Of a DNA stretch of 64,000 nucleotides, positions 18,700 through 28,050 are shown one piece after another. The stretch comes from XYD12-FULL-36-8 sp964391015 (GTDB lineage: Bacteria > Bacteroidota > Ignavibacteria > Ignavibacteriales > Ignavibacteriaceae): positions 1 through 64,000 of the forward strand of contig CAYMKU010000013.1 in assembly GCA_964391015.1 (NCBI GenBank), written 5' to 3'. Below the pieces are notes generated by a model, which saw only the letters and a program-made list of their open reading frames with translations, searched no databases and had not been told where the DNA came from. The position numbers and the translations under genes were made by a program. How positions within the stretch are numbered: the stretch's first letter is position 1; each line of letters starts with the position of its first letter.

Positions 18700-19431
18700 A
18701 TGATTGAAATTTATAATCTTCATAAGAATTTTGGTAGTAAAAAAGTTTTAGATGGAATTAATCTGAAGATTGAAACTGGCGAAACGACTGTTATAATAGG
18801 AAGAAGCGGTTCCGGTAAAAGTGTATTGATAAAACATATCGTTGGACTACTCAATCCTGACAATGGATATGTTAAAGTGGGAAATCAAAGAGTTGATGAG
18901 TTAAATGAAAAAGATTTGTACAGTCTAAGAAGGCGATTCGGTTTCTTATTCCAAGGTTCTGCTCTGTTCGATTCAATGACTGTTGAAGAAAACGTTTCTC
19001 TTCCCTTAGTTGAATCTTCAAATGGATATTCTAAATCACAGATACAAAAAATAGTTTCTGAAAAACTCGGACTGGTTGGTTTACCAGACATTCAAAACTT
19101 AAAGCCCTCTGAACTTTCAGGTGGAATGAAAAAACGTGTTGGACTTGCAAGAGCATTAGTCACTAATCCCGATTATATTTTATATGATGAGCCGACAACT
19201 GGATTAGATCCTATCATGTCTGACTCAATTGACAATCTGATAAAAGATCTCGGCACTAAATTAAATGTAACATCCGTCGTAGTTACTCATGATATGTACA
19301 GCGTTAAAAATGTTGCTGATAAAGTAGCTATGGTTCACGATGGTAAAATTTATTTTGTTGGTAAACCGCAAGAGCTTCTTAACTCGGATGATTCTATCAT
19401 CGTGGATTTTATTAAACGAACGGGAGTGTAA
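18700..19431 (+). CDS. ABC transporter ATP-binding protein, MlaF-like
   Basis: 243 residues from the ATG at 18700 (MIEIYNLHKNFG, the usual start for this family); an in-frame TTG at 18673 would add nine residues. Walker A is GRSGSGKSVLIKH, the signature is LSGGMKKRVGLARAL and Walker B is YILYDEPTTGLDP. The GMKKR signature is characteristic of MlaF/Ttg2A ATPases, which power phospholipid or organic-solvent transport across the envelope. No MlaE permease or MlaD gene is adjacent. The next gene starts six bases later, so the two are probably co-transcribed. Confidence 0.88.
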   Translation: MIEIYNLHKNFGSKKVLDGINLKIETGETTVIIGRSGSGKSVLIKHIVGLLNPDNGYVKVGNQRVDELNEKDLYSLRRRFGFLFQGSALFDSMTVEENVSLPLVESSNGYSKSQIQKIVSEKLGLVGLPDIQNLKPSELSGGMKKRVGLARALVTNPDYILYDEPTTGLDPIMSDSIDNLIKDLGTKLNVTSVVVTHDMYSVKNVADKVAMVHDGKIYFVGKPQELLNSDDSIIVDFIKRTGV

Positions 19432-19436
19432 TCTAC

Positions 19437-19913
19437 ATGACGGATCAAATTTCTATTGTCCAAGTAATTCAACTAATGCTTGCACCAGGGTTGATGATAT
19501 CGGCTTGCGGATTGCTTCTGCTTGCAATGAACAATAAATACTCAATTGTTGTAAATAGAATCCGGCTGCTTAACGAAGAAAAAAGGCGCTTTATAAGCAA
19601 AGTTTCAGGTAAAGAATTTAATTATGAAGAAACTGTCCGGCTTGAGAGTATTTCACTTCAAGTAAAAAAATTAGTGTTCCGTGCAAGGTTGGTTCGAAAC
19701 GCAGTTTTATCCTATACTATTGCAGTCGCATTGTTTGTTATTACATCTCTTCTTATTGGAGTTAAATTTATTTTTGATGTTGAAAAATTAGGATCAATCA
19801 TCACTACACTTTTTTTGGTTGGAATGATTTCCGTACTTGCCGGCGTAATTTTTGCCGCTTATGAAACAGTTAAGGGGTACGAGATCATTCAACTTGAAGT
19901 TAAAGTAGATTAG
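19437..19913 (+). CDS. DUF2721 family membrane protein
   Basis: 158 residues. It starts five bases after the MlaF-like ATPase stop. The opening QVIQLMLAPGLMISACGLLLLAMNN, followed by a charged helix NRIRLLNEEKRRF, is diagnostic of DUF2721. Three membrane segments are visible, around residues 10-30, 90-115 and 120-145. The function of the family is not established. The tight spacing with the ATPase gene suggests a shared transcript rather than a proven complex. Confidence 0.82.
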   Translation: MTDQISIVQVIQLMLAPGLMISACGLLLLAMNNKYSIVVNRIRLLNEEKRRFISKVSGKEFNYEETVRLESISLQVKKLVFRARLVRNAVLSYTIAVALFVITSLLIGVKFIFDVEKLGSIITTLFLVGMISVLAGVIFAAYETVKGYEIIQLEVKVD

Positions 19914-19948
19914 CTCAACCACTGTTTATCTACCCAGGGATTTTTTTA

Positions 19949-20551
19949 ATGTCTTCAAAAGAAAAACTTTCATATAAAGAATATCTCGAGCCAGAAATAA
20001 TGCTTCGGCTATATTCTCAAGGTGCGTTCCCAATGGCTGATGAAAAATCGGGAAATATTAGTTGGTACTTGCCTGAAAAAAGAACAATCATTCCGCTAGA
20101 GAAATACAATTTTCCACGTTCGTTAAAAAAAATAATTAAGAATTCAGGTTTTGAATTTCGATTTGATACTGATTTTATTTCTGTTGTAAGAAATTGTGCT
20201 AACAGAAAATCAACTTGGATTTCCGAAGAGTTAATAGAGGCATATCTCCGACTTGATAAACTCGGTTACATACACACAGTTGAAACCTACCAGAAAGATA
20301 AACTTGTCGGCGGATTGTATGGAATTGCAATCAAAGGAGCATTTTTCGGTGAATCCATGTTTTCCAAAGTTACTCAAGCATCTAAAACAGCATTAATTAA
20401 ATTGATTGAACATCTCAAAGAAAATAAATTTGTTTTGCTCGATGTTCAATTCATGACACCTCACCTTAAAATGTTTGGGGCAATAGAAATTAGCTTCGAA
20501 GAGTATCAGCAACTGTTGGTAAAAGCGTACAAAACAAGTTATAAATTTTAG
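19949..20551 (+). CDS. aat: leucyl/phenylalanyl-tRNA-protein transferase
   Basis: 200 residues, usual for Aat. It transfers Leu or Phe from tRNA to proteins with N-terminal Arg or Lys, marking them for ClpS/ClpAP in the N-end rule pathway. Family motifs are YSQGAFPMAD, ISWYLPEKRTIIPL, GYIHTVETY, GGLYGIAIKGAFFGESMFS and LLDVQFMTPHLKMFGA. It lies 35 bases after the DUF2721 gene on the same strand. Confidence 0.95.
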   Translation: MSSKEKLSYKEYLEPEIMLRLYSQGAFPMADEKSGNISWYLPEKRTIIPLEKYNFPRSLKKIIKNSGFEFRFDTDFISVVRNCANRKSTWISEELIEAYLRLDKLGYIHTVETYQKDKLVGGLYGIAIKGAFFGESMFSKVTQASKTALIKLIEHLKENKFVLLDVQFMTPHLKMFGAIEISFEEYQQLLVKAYKTSYKF

Positions 20552-20569
20552 TTCTTTAAAAAATTTTCC

Positions 20570-21700
20570 CTACAACAAAATAAATAACAAGCTTCCCCCA
20601 GTTGTAATTGATATGACCAACCATCTCCCAACAGAAGGATATTTTGATTTTACCCAACCCCAACCCCTTGCTGCGAGTATCATAGATGCTGCGAGGATTA
20701 TTGTCATTAATATTGCTCCCAGCAGGTTCAGTTTGCTGCCAAACATGGAGATGAGACTTTCGCCACTGAAAATATTTCTATAAATCAACTGTAAGTGAAG
20801 CCAATATACAAGCAGTGACTCTTTGCTGACATCTAATATAAAACCTACATGCTTTGTGGATTTTTCTAAATAATACCAGCATACAGCCAGGAGGATAAGA
20901 ACTATTCCTAATCTCTCAAGAAAGAAAAATGGATTTGGTATAATTCCCCTTAAAGCTGGAGTAAGAATTAAATATAGAATTATTGCACTTCCAACAAAGA
21001 ATGCTGTTCCCGAAATCAGTAATTTCCTGCTGAAATTTCTTTCATCGTCTCTTTCTCTTGCAACAATATAAAACTTTGATACGAACGCACCGGCAAAAAT
21101 AAAATTGAACCATGGTAAAATCGGAAATAAAGAACCATACATTTTATTCAAATAACTCGCTAGTGCCAAAGGTAAAAAGTTAGTAAAGTCAGTTTTCCAT
21201 GCAATCGGGCTGATAATCAATACAGTAAATAATGAAATCAAAATGAAGACATAAAATGAATTTTCCTTTTTGAAGATCATTCTTGACAGCAATAAAAAAA
21301 GTAATCCCACAGCAATACACTGAAGCACATCAATTGTAAACAAATTGTTTAGAACTTCTTGTGTTGGGTTACTCAATATTTTTCTTAGAGAAAAGTACGG
21401 CAGATGAAGCGAATAGCCCGCAAGCAGAATCAAAAACATTCTTCCGATTTTTTTCCAGAACACCTTTCCGAATTTTCTCAATTCATCAGCACCTTTTTGA
21501 ATTGAGAGAACAAAAACTAATCCCGAAACAAATAGAAATGATGGGGCAACCAATCCGTTAACAAAATTTAGTACAGAAAACCAGCTGGTTTCTTTGAAAC
21601 CGGGAATTAACATTGAATTGAAAACATGTACTTCAATCATTATCAAGAGAACTAATCCTCTTAACAAATCAATAAAGAGTGCTCGCTTTTTCTGGCTCAT
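20570..21700 (-). CDS. DUF1624/HGSNAT-like membrane acyltransferase
   Basis: 376 residues with about ten hydrophobic segments. It opens RALFIDLLRGLVLLIMIEVHVFNSM, the DUF1624 / heparan-alpha-glucosaminide N-acetyltransferase signature with the membrane-embedded Arg and His. Such proteins are inferred to move an acyl group across the inner membrane to a sugar or polyol. The acceptor is unknown. It converges on aat with 18 bases between the stops. Confidence 0.75.
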   Translation of the reverse strand: MSQKKRALFIDLLRGLVLLIMIEVHVFNSMLIPGFKETSWFSVLNFVNGLVAPSFLFVSGLVFVLSIQKGADELRKFGKVFWKKIGRMFLILLAGYSLHLPYFSLRKILSNPTQEVLNNLFTIDVLQCIAVGLLFLLLSRMIFKKENSFYVFILISLFTVLIISPIAWKTDFTNFLPLALASYLNKMYGSLFPILPWFNFIFAGAFVSKFYIVARERDDERNFSRKLLISGTAFFVGSAIILYLILTPALRGIIPNPFFFLERLGIVLILLAVCWYYLEKSTKHVGFILDVSKESLLVYWLHLQLIYRNIFSGESLISMFGSKLNLLGAILMTIILAASMILAARGWGWVKSKYPSVGRWLVISITTGGSLLFILL

Positions 21701-21835
21701 AGATTTGAAAGATAATTATTTGAAAGAATATTTTTTGTATAAAGGTAAATTACATATTAGTTTTGATAACATAATTTAAATTCCCTCTGAATATTTTTTA
21801 GATTATTAAAAATTCCAAACAATCAAAGCCTAAAA

Positions 21836-22165
21836 ATGAAAATCGAAAATTTCCCCTTCACACAAATTGATTGGCATAACATTGAAGCAGAAGAACATCA
21901 CGGAACAACCGGAACTGCGTTTTGGAAAACTGTTTTCCTTGGCAACATCCGGATTAGACTAGTTGAGTATTCCTGGGATTATTCCGCAGACCATTGGTGC
22001 GATAAAGGTCATGTAATCTATTGTATTGACGGCGAAATGACAACCGAATTAAAAGATGGAAGAAAGATAACTCTTAGAAAAGGCATGTCTTACATAGTTG
22101 GAGATGATTCAGACAGCCACAGAACATACACTGACAAAGGCGTTAGATTGTTTATTATAGATTGA
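21836..22165 (+). CDS. DHCW-motif cupin-fold protein
   Basis: 109 residues. It carries the DHWCDKGHVIYCIDGEMTTEL core and the second cupin motif MSYIVGDDSDSHRTYTDKG, with two His that could bind metal. This is the family often annotated as DHCW-motif cupin; its substrate is not known. Nine bases separate it from the downstream methyltransferase, so the two are probably co-transcribed. Confidence 0.82.
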   Translation: MKIENFPFTQIDWHNIEAEEHHGTTGTAFWKTVFLGNIRIRLVEYSWDYSADHWCDKGHVIYCIDGEMTTELKDGRKITLRKGMSYIVGDDSDSHRTYTDKGVRLFIID

Positions 22166-22174
22166 TTTGCTTCA

Positions 22175-23011
22175 ATGACACTATTCAAAAAATCTGAATT
22201 TAACCTTAACGAAAAAGAGACTGCTTCTGTAATTGATGAACTCCCGCTTTGGTCTGCTCCATTCGGACTAAAACTTCTCGATGCGATTAAATTTAAACCT
22301 AATATATCTGTTTTAGATATTGGGTTTGGCTTGGGCTTTCCAATAATTGAAATCGCACAAAGACTGGGAAGTTCTTCCAGAATTTACGGAATTGATCCAT
22401 GGAAAACTGCGATTGAAAGAGCACAAACAAAAATCAATATTCTCGGTATAAAAAATATTAAGTTGATCGAGGGAGTTGCTGAGAATATTCCACTACCGGA
22501 TGACTCAATTGATTTAATAGTATCAAACAATGGAATAAATAACGTTCAAAGTCTCGATAAAGTGCTGGGCGAATGTAAAAGAATTACAAAGACTTCTGCA
22601 CAGTTTTTAGCAACAATGAACACAGAAGAAACGATGAGTGAATTTTATTCTGAACTTGAAAATGTTTTAACAGACGAAGGGTTAAATGAAAATGTGATAG
22701 CCTTAAAAAAACACATTCAAGAAAAACGCCGCCCTTTGGATGAAGTAAAAAACTTATTTGAGAAAAATATGTTTAGAGTTGAAAAAATTAATACTGATTC
22801 TTTTAAATACAGATATTTGAATGCAACAGCAATGTTTAATCACTCATTTATTCGGATGGCATTTATGGATAGTTGGCTCGACATCGTGCCGCTAGACAAA
22901 ATTGAATTTATCTTTGGTGAAGTTGAAAATAGTTTAAATAAGAAAGCAAATGAACTTGGTGAAATGGTTTTAACAATTCCGTTCGCCTTAATTAATGCAA
23001 CTAAAATATAA
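22175..23011 (+). CDS. class I SAM-dependent methyltransferase
   Basis: 278 residues. Motif I is VLDIGFGLGFPIIEIAQRLG, motif II is the acidic end of the second strand (YGIDPWKTAIERA), and the post-motif region is VAENIPLPDDSIDLIVSNNGINNV. This resembles the UbiE/Methyltransf_11 fold. The C-terminal 100 residues are less conserved and may set the substrate, which I cannot assign. Probably in one transcript with the cupin gene. Confidence 0.83.
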   Translation: MTLFKKSEFNLNEKETASVIDELPLWSAPFGLKLLDAIKFKPNISVLDIGFGLGFPIIEIAQRLGSSSRIYGIDPWKTAIERAQTKINILGIKNIKLIEGVAENIPLPDDSIDLIVSNNGINNVQSLDKVLGECKRITKTSAQFLATMNTEETMSEFYSELENVLTDEGLNENVIALKKHIQEKRRPLDEVKNLFEKNMFRVEKINTDSFKYRYLNATAMFNHSFIRMAFMDSWLDIVPLDKIEFIFGEVENSLNKKANELGEMVLTIPFALINATKI

Positions 23012-23136
23012 TTCAATGGATTCTCATTTCGCCACATCTTTAATATTAGCCATTTTTACTTTGAATATTGGATTGAAAAAGACAAATAAAAATCGTAATA
23101 AGAACCCCTAATTTTTAATAATAATTCGGATATCAC

Positions 23137-25419
23137 ATGAAAAATATTTTAACAAATCTTCTCATCATTTTTATCACCGTTAGTTTAAATTCATTTGCAC
23201 AGGACGATACGCGGGGATCAAGCTATTGCTCCCATAAGAAAATGAATTCGCCATTGATGAACATTGAAAACATTCTAACGGCCCCATTACACTCATTTGA
23301 TGTTTTAGACTATAAATTGGATCTCGATCTTTACAATTGTTTCATAAGCCCATACCCAAAATCATTCACCGGAAGCGTAATTATTACATTTAAGGTTGAT
23401 TCTGCTCTTAATTCCATTTCGCTGAATGCCATCAACACATCGCTTGTAATTCAGTCGGTTGGGTTATCAGGTATTTCCTTCTCTCATTCAAATAATCTTC
23501 TTACTATAAATTTAGATAGAACGTATGCCATCGGTGAAACTACTCAAGTAAAAATCAATTATAGTCATAATAATGTTTCTGATAACGCATTCAATGTAAG
23601 CAACGGAATGGTATTTACTGATTGCGAGCCTGAAGGTGCAAGGAAATGGTTCCCATGCTGGGATAAGCCATCAGATAAAGCCACTGTTGAAATTAGAGTT
23701 AAAACTCCTGCAACAGTTAAACTCGGTTCAAACGGAAGATTAGCAGACTCAACGAAAAATGTTGATACTATTTATTACAAATGGATAAGCCGAGATCCTG
23801 TAGCAACATATCTTACCGTTATCTCTGCAAAAGTAAATTATGGATTAGATATTGTGTATTGGGTAAATCCATCTAGTCCCAACGATACCACACCAATGCG
23901 ATTTTATTATAATATCGGCGAAAATATTATTGCCTCAAAGCAACAGATTATTCCAATGACTACATATTATTCACAAAAGTTTGGTAATCACCCTTTTGAG
24001 AAAAATGGCTTTGCGGCTCTCAACAACCAGTTTGTTTGGGGCGGGATGGAAAATCAGTCACTGACAAGTATTTGCCCTGGTTGTTGGAGTGAATACTTAT
24101 TAGCACACGAATTTGCTCATCAATGGTTTGGAGATATGATAACTTGTGCAACATGGGCAGATATTTTTCTCAACGAAGGGTTTGCAACTTTCACCGAGGC
24201 ATTATGGTCTGAAAGTAAAAACGGATATTCAGCATACAAATCAGATATTAACGGTGAAGCAAACTCATATATGAGTGGAAACCCTGGTTGGGCAATATCA
24301 AATCCAAGTTGGGCTGTAACTACTCCAAATGTTAATACACTTTTTAACTATTCAATTACATATGCCAAAGGAGCATGCGTTCTTCACCTTTTAAGATATG
24401 TTATGGGAGACACTTTGTTTTTTAATGGATTAAAATCTTATGCCGCTGATCCCACGCTAAAATATAAAAGCGCGGTGATTGCAGATTTCAAAAACAACAT
24501 GGCTACGGCATTCGGACAAAACCTTGATTGGTTCTTTGATGAGTGGGTTTTCCAACCAAATCATCCAGTTTATCAAAACGGTTATTACTTTTCTCAAAAC
24601 GGAAGTTATTGGGAAGTCGGTTTTCAAGCAAAGCAGACACAAACTAATACGGTGTTTTTCAAAATGCCAATTGAAATAAAAATCTCCTTTGCTACAGGTG
24701 CTGATACTTTAATCCAAGTAATGAACGATATAAATAATCAAATGTTCTATTTCACTTTTACACGACAGCCATTATCAGTTCAGTTCGATCCCAACAACCA
24801 AATAGTATTAAAGTCCGCAACTTTACAGCAAATTGCTCCGGTCCCTGTAGAACTAACATCGCTAACAGCTTCCGCTAATGGAAATATTGTAGTTCTTAAA
24901 TGGATAACTTCTTCAGAGAGAAACAACAAAGGATTTGATGTCGAAAGAAAGTGCATAAGTAATAATACTATAGATTTAGTGTGGGAAAAAATTGGTTTTG
25001 TAAATGGAATCGGGACTTCGACACATACAAAAGAATATTCATACGTAGATGCTGTCACCAAATACGGAAATTATTCATACCGTTTGAAACAAATTGATTA
25101 CAATGGAAAAGAAGCCTATAGTGAGGCAATTTCAGTCGAAGCAGGATTAAAACCGGAGAACTTTACACTTGAGCAGAATTATCCCAATCCATTCAATCCG
25201 ACAACATTTATAAAGTTTAGTCTGCCAAAAGCCAGCAAGATAAATCTCTCGGTTTACAACTCACTAGGTGAGCTTGTCGGTGTTCTTGCTTATGGAAATT
25301 ATGAAGCAGGAAATTATGAAAGAGTGTTCGATGCAAAAAATCTCGCAAGTGGAATTTATGTCTATGTGCTTAAAGCAGATGATATTTTGCTTAAACAAAA
25401 AATGGTCCTTACGAAATAG
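23137..25419 (+). CDS. secreted M1-family zinc aminopeptidase with T9SS tail
   Basis: 760 residues. Residues 1-21 are a signal peptide. The catalytic zinc site is HEFAHQWFGDMITCATWADIFLNE, with His324, His328 and Glu347 as ligands and Glu325 as base. The exopeptidase motif appears as GGMENQS. The peptidase ends near residue 560. A fibronectin/Ig-like region follows (VPVELTSLTASANGN), then a type A sorting domain, LEQNYPNPFNPTTFIKFSLP. It probably digests peptides outside the cell. A terminator follows. Confidence 0.93.
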   Translation: MKNILTNLLIIFITVSLNSFAQDDTRGSSYCSHKKMNSPLMNIENILTAPLHSFDVLDYKLDLDLYNCFISPYPKSFTGSVIITFKVDSALNSISLNAINTSLVIQSVGLSGISFSHSNNLLTINLDRTYAIGETTQVKINYSHNNVSDNAFNVSNGMVFTDCEPEGARKWFPCWDKPSDKATVEIRVKTPATVKLGSNGRLADSTKNVDTIYYKWISRDPVATYLTVISAKVNYGLDIVYWVNPSSPNDTTPMRFYYNIGENIIASKQQIIPMTTYYSQKFGNHPFEKNGFAALNNQFVWGGMENQSLTSICPGCWSEYLLAHEFAHQWFGDMITCATWADIFLNEGFATFTEALWSESKNGYSAYKSDINGEANSYMSGNPGWAISNPSWAVTTPNVNTLFNYSITYAKGACVLHLLRYVMGDTLFFNGLKSYAADPTLKYKSAVIADFKNNMATAFGQNLDWFFDEWVFQPNHPVYQNGYYFSQNGSYWEVGFQAKQTQTNTVFFKMPIEIKISFATGADTLIQVMNDINNQMFYFTFTRQPLSVQFDPNNQIVLKSATLQQIAPVPVELTSLTASANGNIVVLKWITSSERNNKGFDVERKCISNNTIDLVWEKIGFVNGIGTSTHTKEYSYVDAVTKYGNYSYRLKQIDYNGKEAYSEAISVEAGLKPENFTLEQNYPNPFNPTTFIKFSLPKASKINLSVYNSLGELVGVLAYGNYEAGNYERVFDAKNLASGIYVYVLKADDILLKQKMVLTK

Positions 25420-25444
25420 TTTTCACTAAAGTAAATTTAAAATG

Positions 25445-25473
25445 AAAAACGGCAGAGTATGTCTGCCGTTTTT
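25445..25473. terminator. bidirectional intrinsic terminator
   Basis: AAAAACGGCAGA and TCTGCCGTTTTT form a 12-base perfect stem with a five-base loop. It lies 25 bases after the M1 peptidase stop and 23 bases after the stop of the leftward peptide gene, so it can end both transcripts. Confidence 0.85.
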
Positions 25474-25496
25474 AACACTATGAACTTAAGACTCTC

Positions 25497-25631
25497 TCAA
25501 CAATACCAAGTGTTGAGCTGATTCGGGTCAATAAAACGAAGCTGTAATTTACCAGAGGATAGCTTACGTCTTGTCTTTAAGGTCTTATTTGTCATTTGAA
25601 TTATGTTCTTAAGTCCCTTTAATCCCTTCAT
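25497..25631 (-). CDS. 44-residue peptide next to an isoprenoid synthase; candidate prenylated-peptide precursor
   Basis: An ATG at 25631 is preceded by an unusually strong ribosome site, GGAAAGGAG, four bases upstream. It encodes 44 residues: a basic leader starting MKGLKGLKNIIQMTNKTLKT, then LSSGKLQLRFIDPNQLNTWYC with Cys as the last residue. It lies 117 bases downstream of the isoprenoid-synthase-like gene on the same strand, has its own sigma70-like promoter (25674-25702), and ends just before a strong terminator. In Bacillus the ComQ isoprenyl transferase modifies a C-terminal Trp of the small ComX peptide. The genetic layout and the Trp/Tyr/Cys ending fit that idea, but modification is inference; no family match is claimed. 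Confidence 0.62.
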   Translation of the reverse strand: MKGLKGLKNIIQMTNKTLKTRRKLSSGKLQLRFIDPNQLNTWYC

Positions 25632-25673
25632 ACAACTCCTTTCCTTTAGTAAAACTTATATTAATTTCATTAG

Positions 25674-25702
25674 AGTATAAGTTCCAAATTCAAGAAAAGC
25701 AA
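25674..25702 (-). promoter_or_regulatory. sigma70-like promoter for the 44-residue peptide
   Basis: Read on the minus strand: TTGCTT, a 17-base spacer, then TATACT. The -10 box matches five of six consensus positions and the -35 matches the leading TTG. It lies about 40 bases upstream of the peptide ATG and inside the gap after the isoprenoid-synthase gene. It would let the peptide be expressed apart from that gene. Confidence 0.45.
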
Positions 25703-25748
25703 GTAGATTATCGTGATTACATTTAAACTGTGATGTGAAACATATTGT

Positions 25749-26741
25749 TTATTTTATAGAAAACAAGGAATTAATATTAAAATACTGTAATTCCATGACA
25801 AGGAGAATTATATATTCATCGTGTTTTTCTAATAAAACTCTAGATTTATTAAGAAGCTGTTCAACACTTGAATAGATTTTTTTTAATCTATTTTGATCTA
25901 AAATGGCAGAGATTTTTTCTTTATTAACGGCTTCCTCAAACCCAAACTTTTTATAGTAACCTGACATGACAAGAGTTTCATATCCATTCGATAAATCTTC
26001 TTTAGCATCTACTAAATCATCAATCATCTGTAATGCTGCAGCAGAGTAATTCAGCGCTTGCATTAAATCATTAATCCTCTGTTCTTCATAATTCGCAAAT
26101 CGAAAAAGTGATTCAAAAACCAAATGTATGGGGGCAGCTTTATCTCCTAATTTCTTAGCTTCTGCCCAACTAAATGGTGAATCCTTCCAACGACTTTTCT
26201 TTTCAAAATATTCAATATCCGTATAAATTTTAAAGTAATGCATAATTACTTTACTGGTATTACCCACACCCAAAACCTCACTTAATAGCTGCTCTGCAAG
26301 TTTAATTGCATGTAATCCAACAAATATCATTTCGGTATACAAGTTTTTACTGTCACCTTGTACATCTAACATTTTATAACCGAACGTCCCTAGATAAAAT
26401 GATTCCATAAATTTATACAGATCTGCCTCCTCTATTTCTAATTGCTTCTCCCAAATCCAAAATAAATGAAATGCGGTCTTTAATGGCATATGCTTTTCAT
26501 AGTAAGAAACTTCCTCTGATTTAAGAAAATTACGGAGGTCTTCCTTATACATTGGCAAATATTTATCTAAGGTTGAGTTCATTTCTTTATGATAAGCTGA
26601 TATAATCTCATTAACTTTAAATCTATTTTCCATAAATGCTTTTACTTCACTATAACTATTTTGTCGGTAACCCAACAGTTTTTTAAAATCAGTTTTCTGA
26701 AGCATATCATAAATTTCACGCGTAACTTTTAGGTAACTCAC
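25749..26741 (-). CDS. class I isoprenoid-synthase-like protein (ComQ-type size)
   Basis: 330 residues, GTG start at 26741 with AAGGA upstream. It is all-helical in appearance. The second Asp-rich motif of trans-prenyltransferases is intact: LQMIDDLVDAKED, Asp241-Asp242-x-x-Asp245. Upstream is KKLGDKAAPIH, comparable to the family's lysine region. The first Asp-rich motif is reduced to DVQGD (Asp126 and Asp130), so the second Asp of DDxxD is replaced. Such enzymes bind allylic diphosphates through magnesium. A small peptide gene follows and an M24 peptidase gene precedes it by 42 bases. It could prenylate the peptide, as ComQ does, or make or use an isoprenoid lipid; the sequence supports the superfamily, not the substrate. 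Confidence 0.72.
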   Translation of the reverse strand: MSYLKVTREIYDMLQKTDFKKLLGYRQNSYSEVKAFMENRFKVNEIISAYHKEMNSTLDKYLPMYKEDLRNFLKSEEVSYYEKHMPLKTAFHLFWIWEKQLEIEEADLYKFMESFYLGTFGYKMLDVQGDSKNLYTEMIFVGLHAIKLAEQLLSEVLGVGNTSKVIMHYFKIYTDIEYFEKKSRWKDSPFSWAEAKKLGDKAAPIHLVFESLFRFANYEEQRINDLMQALNYSAAALQMIDDLVDAKEDLSNGYETLVMSGYYKKFGFEEAVNKEKISAILDQNRLKKIYSSVEQLLNKSRVLLEKHDEYIILLVMELQYFNINSLFSIK

Positions 26742-26783
26742 ATAAATTCCTTGATTATTTTCAGCGAGGTTTAGCTTATTTTT

Positions 26784-27971
26784 TTATATCAGTATCAACT
26801 TTTTTTGTGGTTTAGAAAGAAATTTGCAACCATTTTTTGTAACCACAATTTCTTCTTCGAGAGTTGATGTACCATAACCATTCACGGTCAAACGCGGTTC
26901 AATCGTGAATACTTGAGATTCCTCAAGTTCCATGTAAGGAGTATTACCGTAACGCTCCCATCGAGGAAACAACCCTGCTCCGCCATCATGCACCTGCCTT
27001 CCAAGCTGATGTCCTAAGCCATGGGGGTATTCTTCATATCCTTGAGAAGTAATATAATTTCTAGCTATATCATCCATATCGCAACCTTTTACGCCAGGTT
27101 TAATCTTATCCGCCACCATCTTTATCGAATCTCTAATAACACTAAATCCTTTTTCAACTTCAGCAGGAACATTTTTCTCACCTTTCTTTAAGACATACCA
27201 CGTTCTTTGCAGATCAGAACAATATCCTTTGTACTTAATTCCAAAATCAATGTTGACAAGATGACCTGGCTTTACTTTACGATTTGTTGGACCTGAGTGA
27301 GCACCTTGAGTTTCAGGTCCCGTGAAAACAGCAGGACAATGATCTTCTTCCCAAGCTAATTCAAATCCTTTTTTCTCCACAATCTTTTTAATGAAATTGG
27401 CTATTTGAATTTCACTTACTCCTGGTTTAATAAACCTTGTAACTGCATCAAATATTTTTAATGTCTCTCTGATTGCTCCTTTCATAATTGAAATTTCGGT
27501 GGCAGATTTCCTTCCTCGCAAAGCAGAAATGATTTCTTGAGAACTTACTAACTTAGATAAGTAACCAGTACCATTTAAATAGTCAGATAATATTTGATAC
27601 ATACCATAGGTCAGTCCATCAGCAAGCACAGAATCTTTAGAGTAATTGACCGCAATGTTTACTGGATTTTTTGATTTGATATATTCAACCAAAGGTTCTT
27701 TGGCAGATTTGAGATAGCTAATTACATTCTTATACAAACCATTTTTTTCATATTTGTCTTTTTCCAACGACCCGACGATAGCTGTTGTATCTCCATCTTT
27801 ACAAATTATAAAGGCGGATTGCCACGTGCATCCTTCTCCAACTGTCATATCCATAACTGGATCGGCAAGTATTGCGCTTTCTCTAACGAAAGTAAGCCAC
27901 ATATCAATGTTTTTTTCTTTTAGAATTTCTACTGCTTGCTGAATTTTTTCATTCAAAATTTTTTTTGACAT
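26784..27971 (-). CDS. M24-family Xaa-Pro aminopeptidase/dipeptidase
   Basis: 395 residues: a creatinase-like N-terminal domain to about residue 160, then a pita-bread domain. The five metal ligands are visible: Asp in VNIDFGIKYKG, Asp in YCSDLQRTW, His in HGLGHQLGRQVHDG, Glu in FTIEPRL and Glu in STLEEEIVVT. It cleaves peptides next to proline in the cytoplasm. It is the first gene of a likely operon with the isoprenoid-synthase-like gene. Whether it takes part in peptide processing there is unknown; a general housekeeping role is equally possible. Confidence 0.9.
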   Translation of the reverse strand: MSKKILNEKIQQAVEILKEKNIDMWLTFVRESAILADPVMDMTVGEGCTWQSAFIICKDGDTTAIVGSLEKDKYEKNGLYKNVISYLKSAKEPLVEYIKSKNPVNIAVNYSKDSVLADGLTYGMYQILSDYLNGTGYLSKLVSSQEIISALRGRKSATEISIMKGAIRETLKIFDAVTRFIKPGVSEIQIANFIKKIVEKKGFELAWEEDHCPAVFTGPETQGAHSGPTNRKVKPGHLVNIDFGIKYKGYCSDLQRTWYVLKKGEKNVPAEVEKGFSVIRDSIKMVADKIKPGVKGCDMDDIARNYITSQGYEEYPHGLGHQLGRQVHDGGAGLFPRWERYGNTPYMELEESQVFTIEPRLTVNGYGTSTLEEEIVVTKNGCKFLSKPQKKLILI

Positions 27972-28050
27972 ACTGATTCCCTATTAAACTGGTTTTATAA
28001 TTGTTCCAAAACTATCAACTCAAATCTGCTATTCCAAGAAGGTTGAATTT

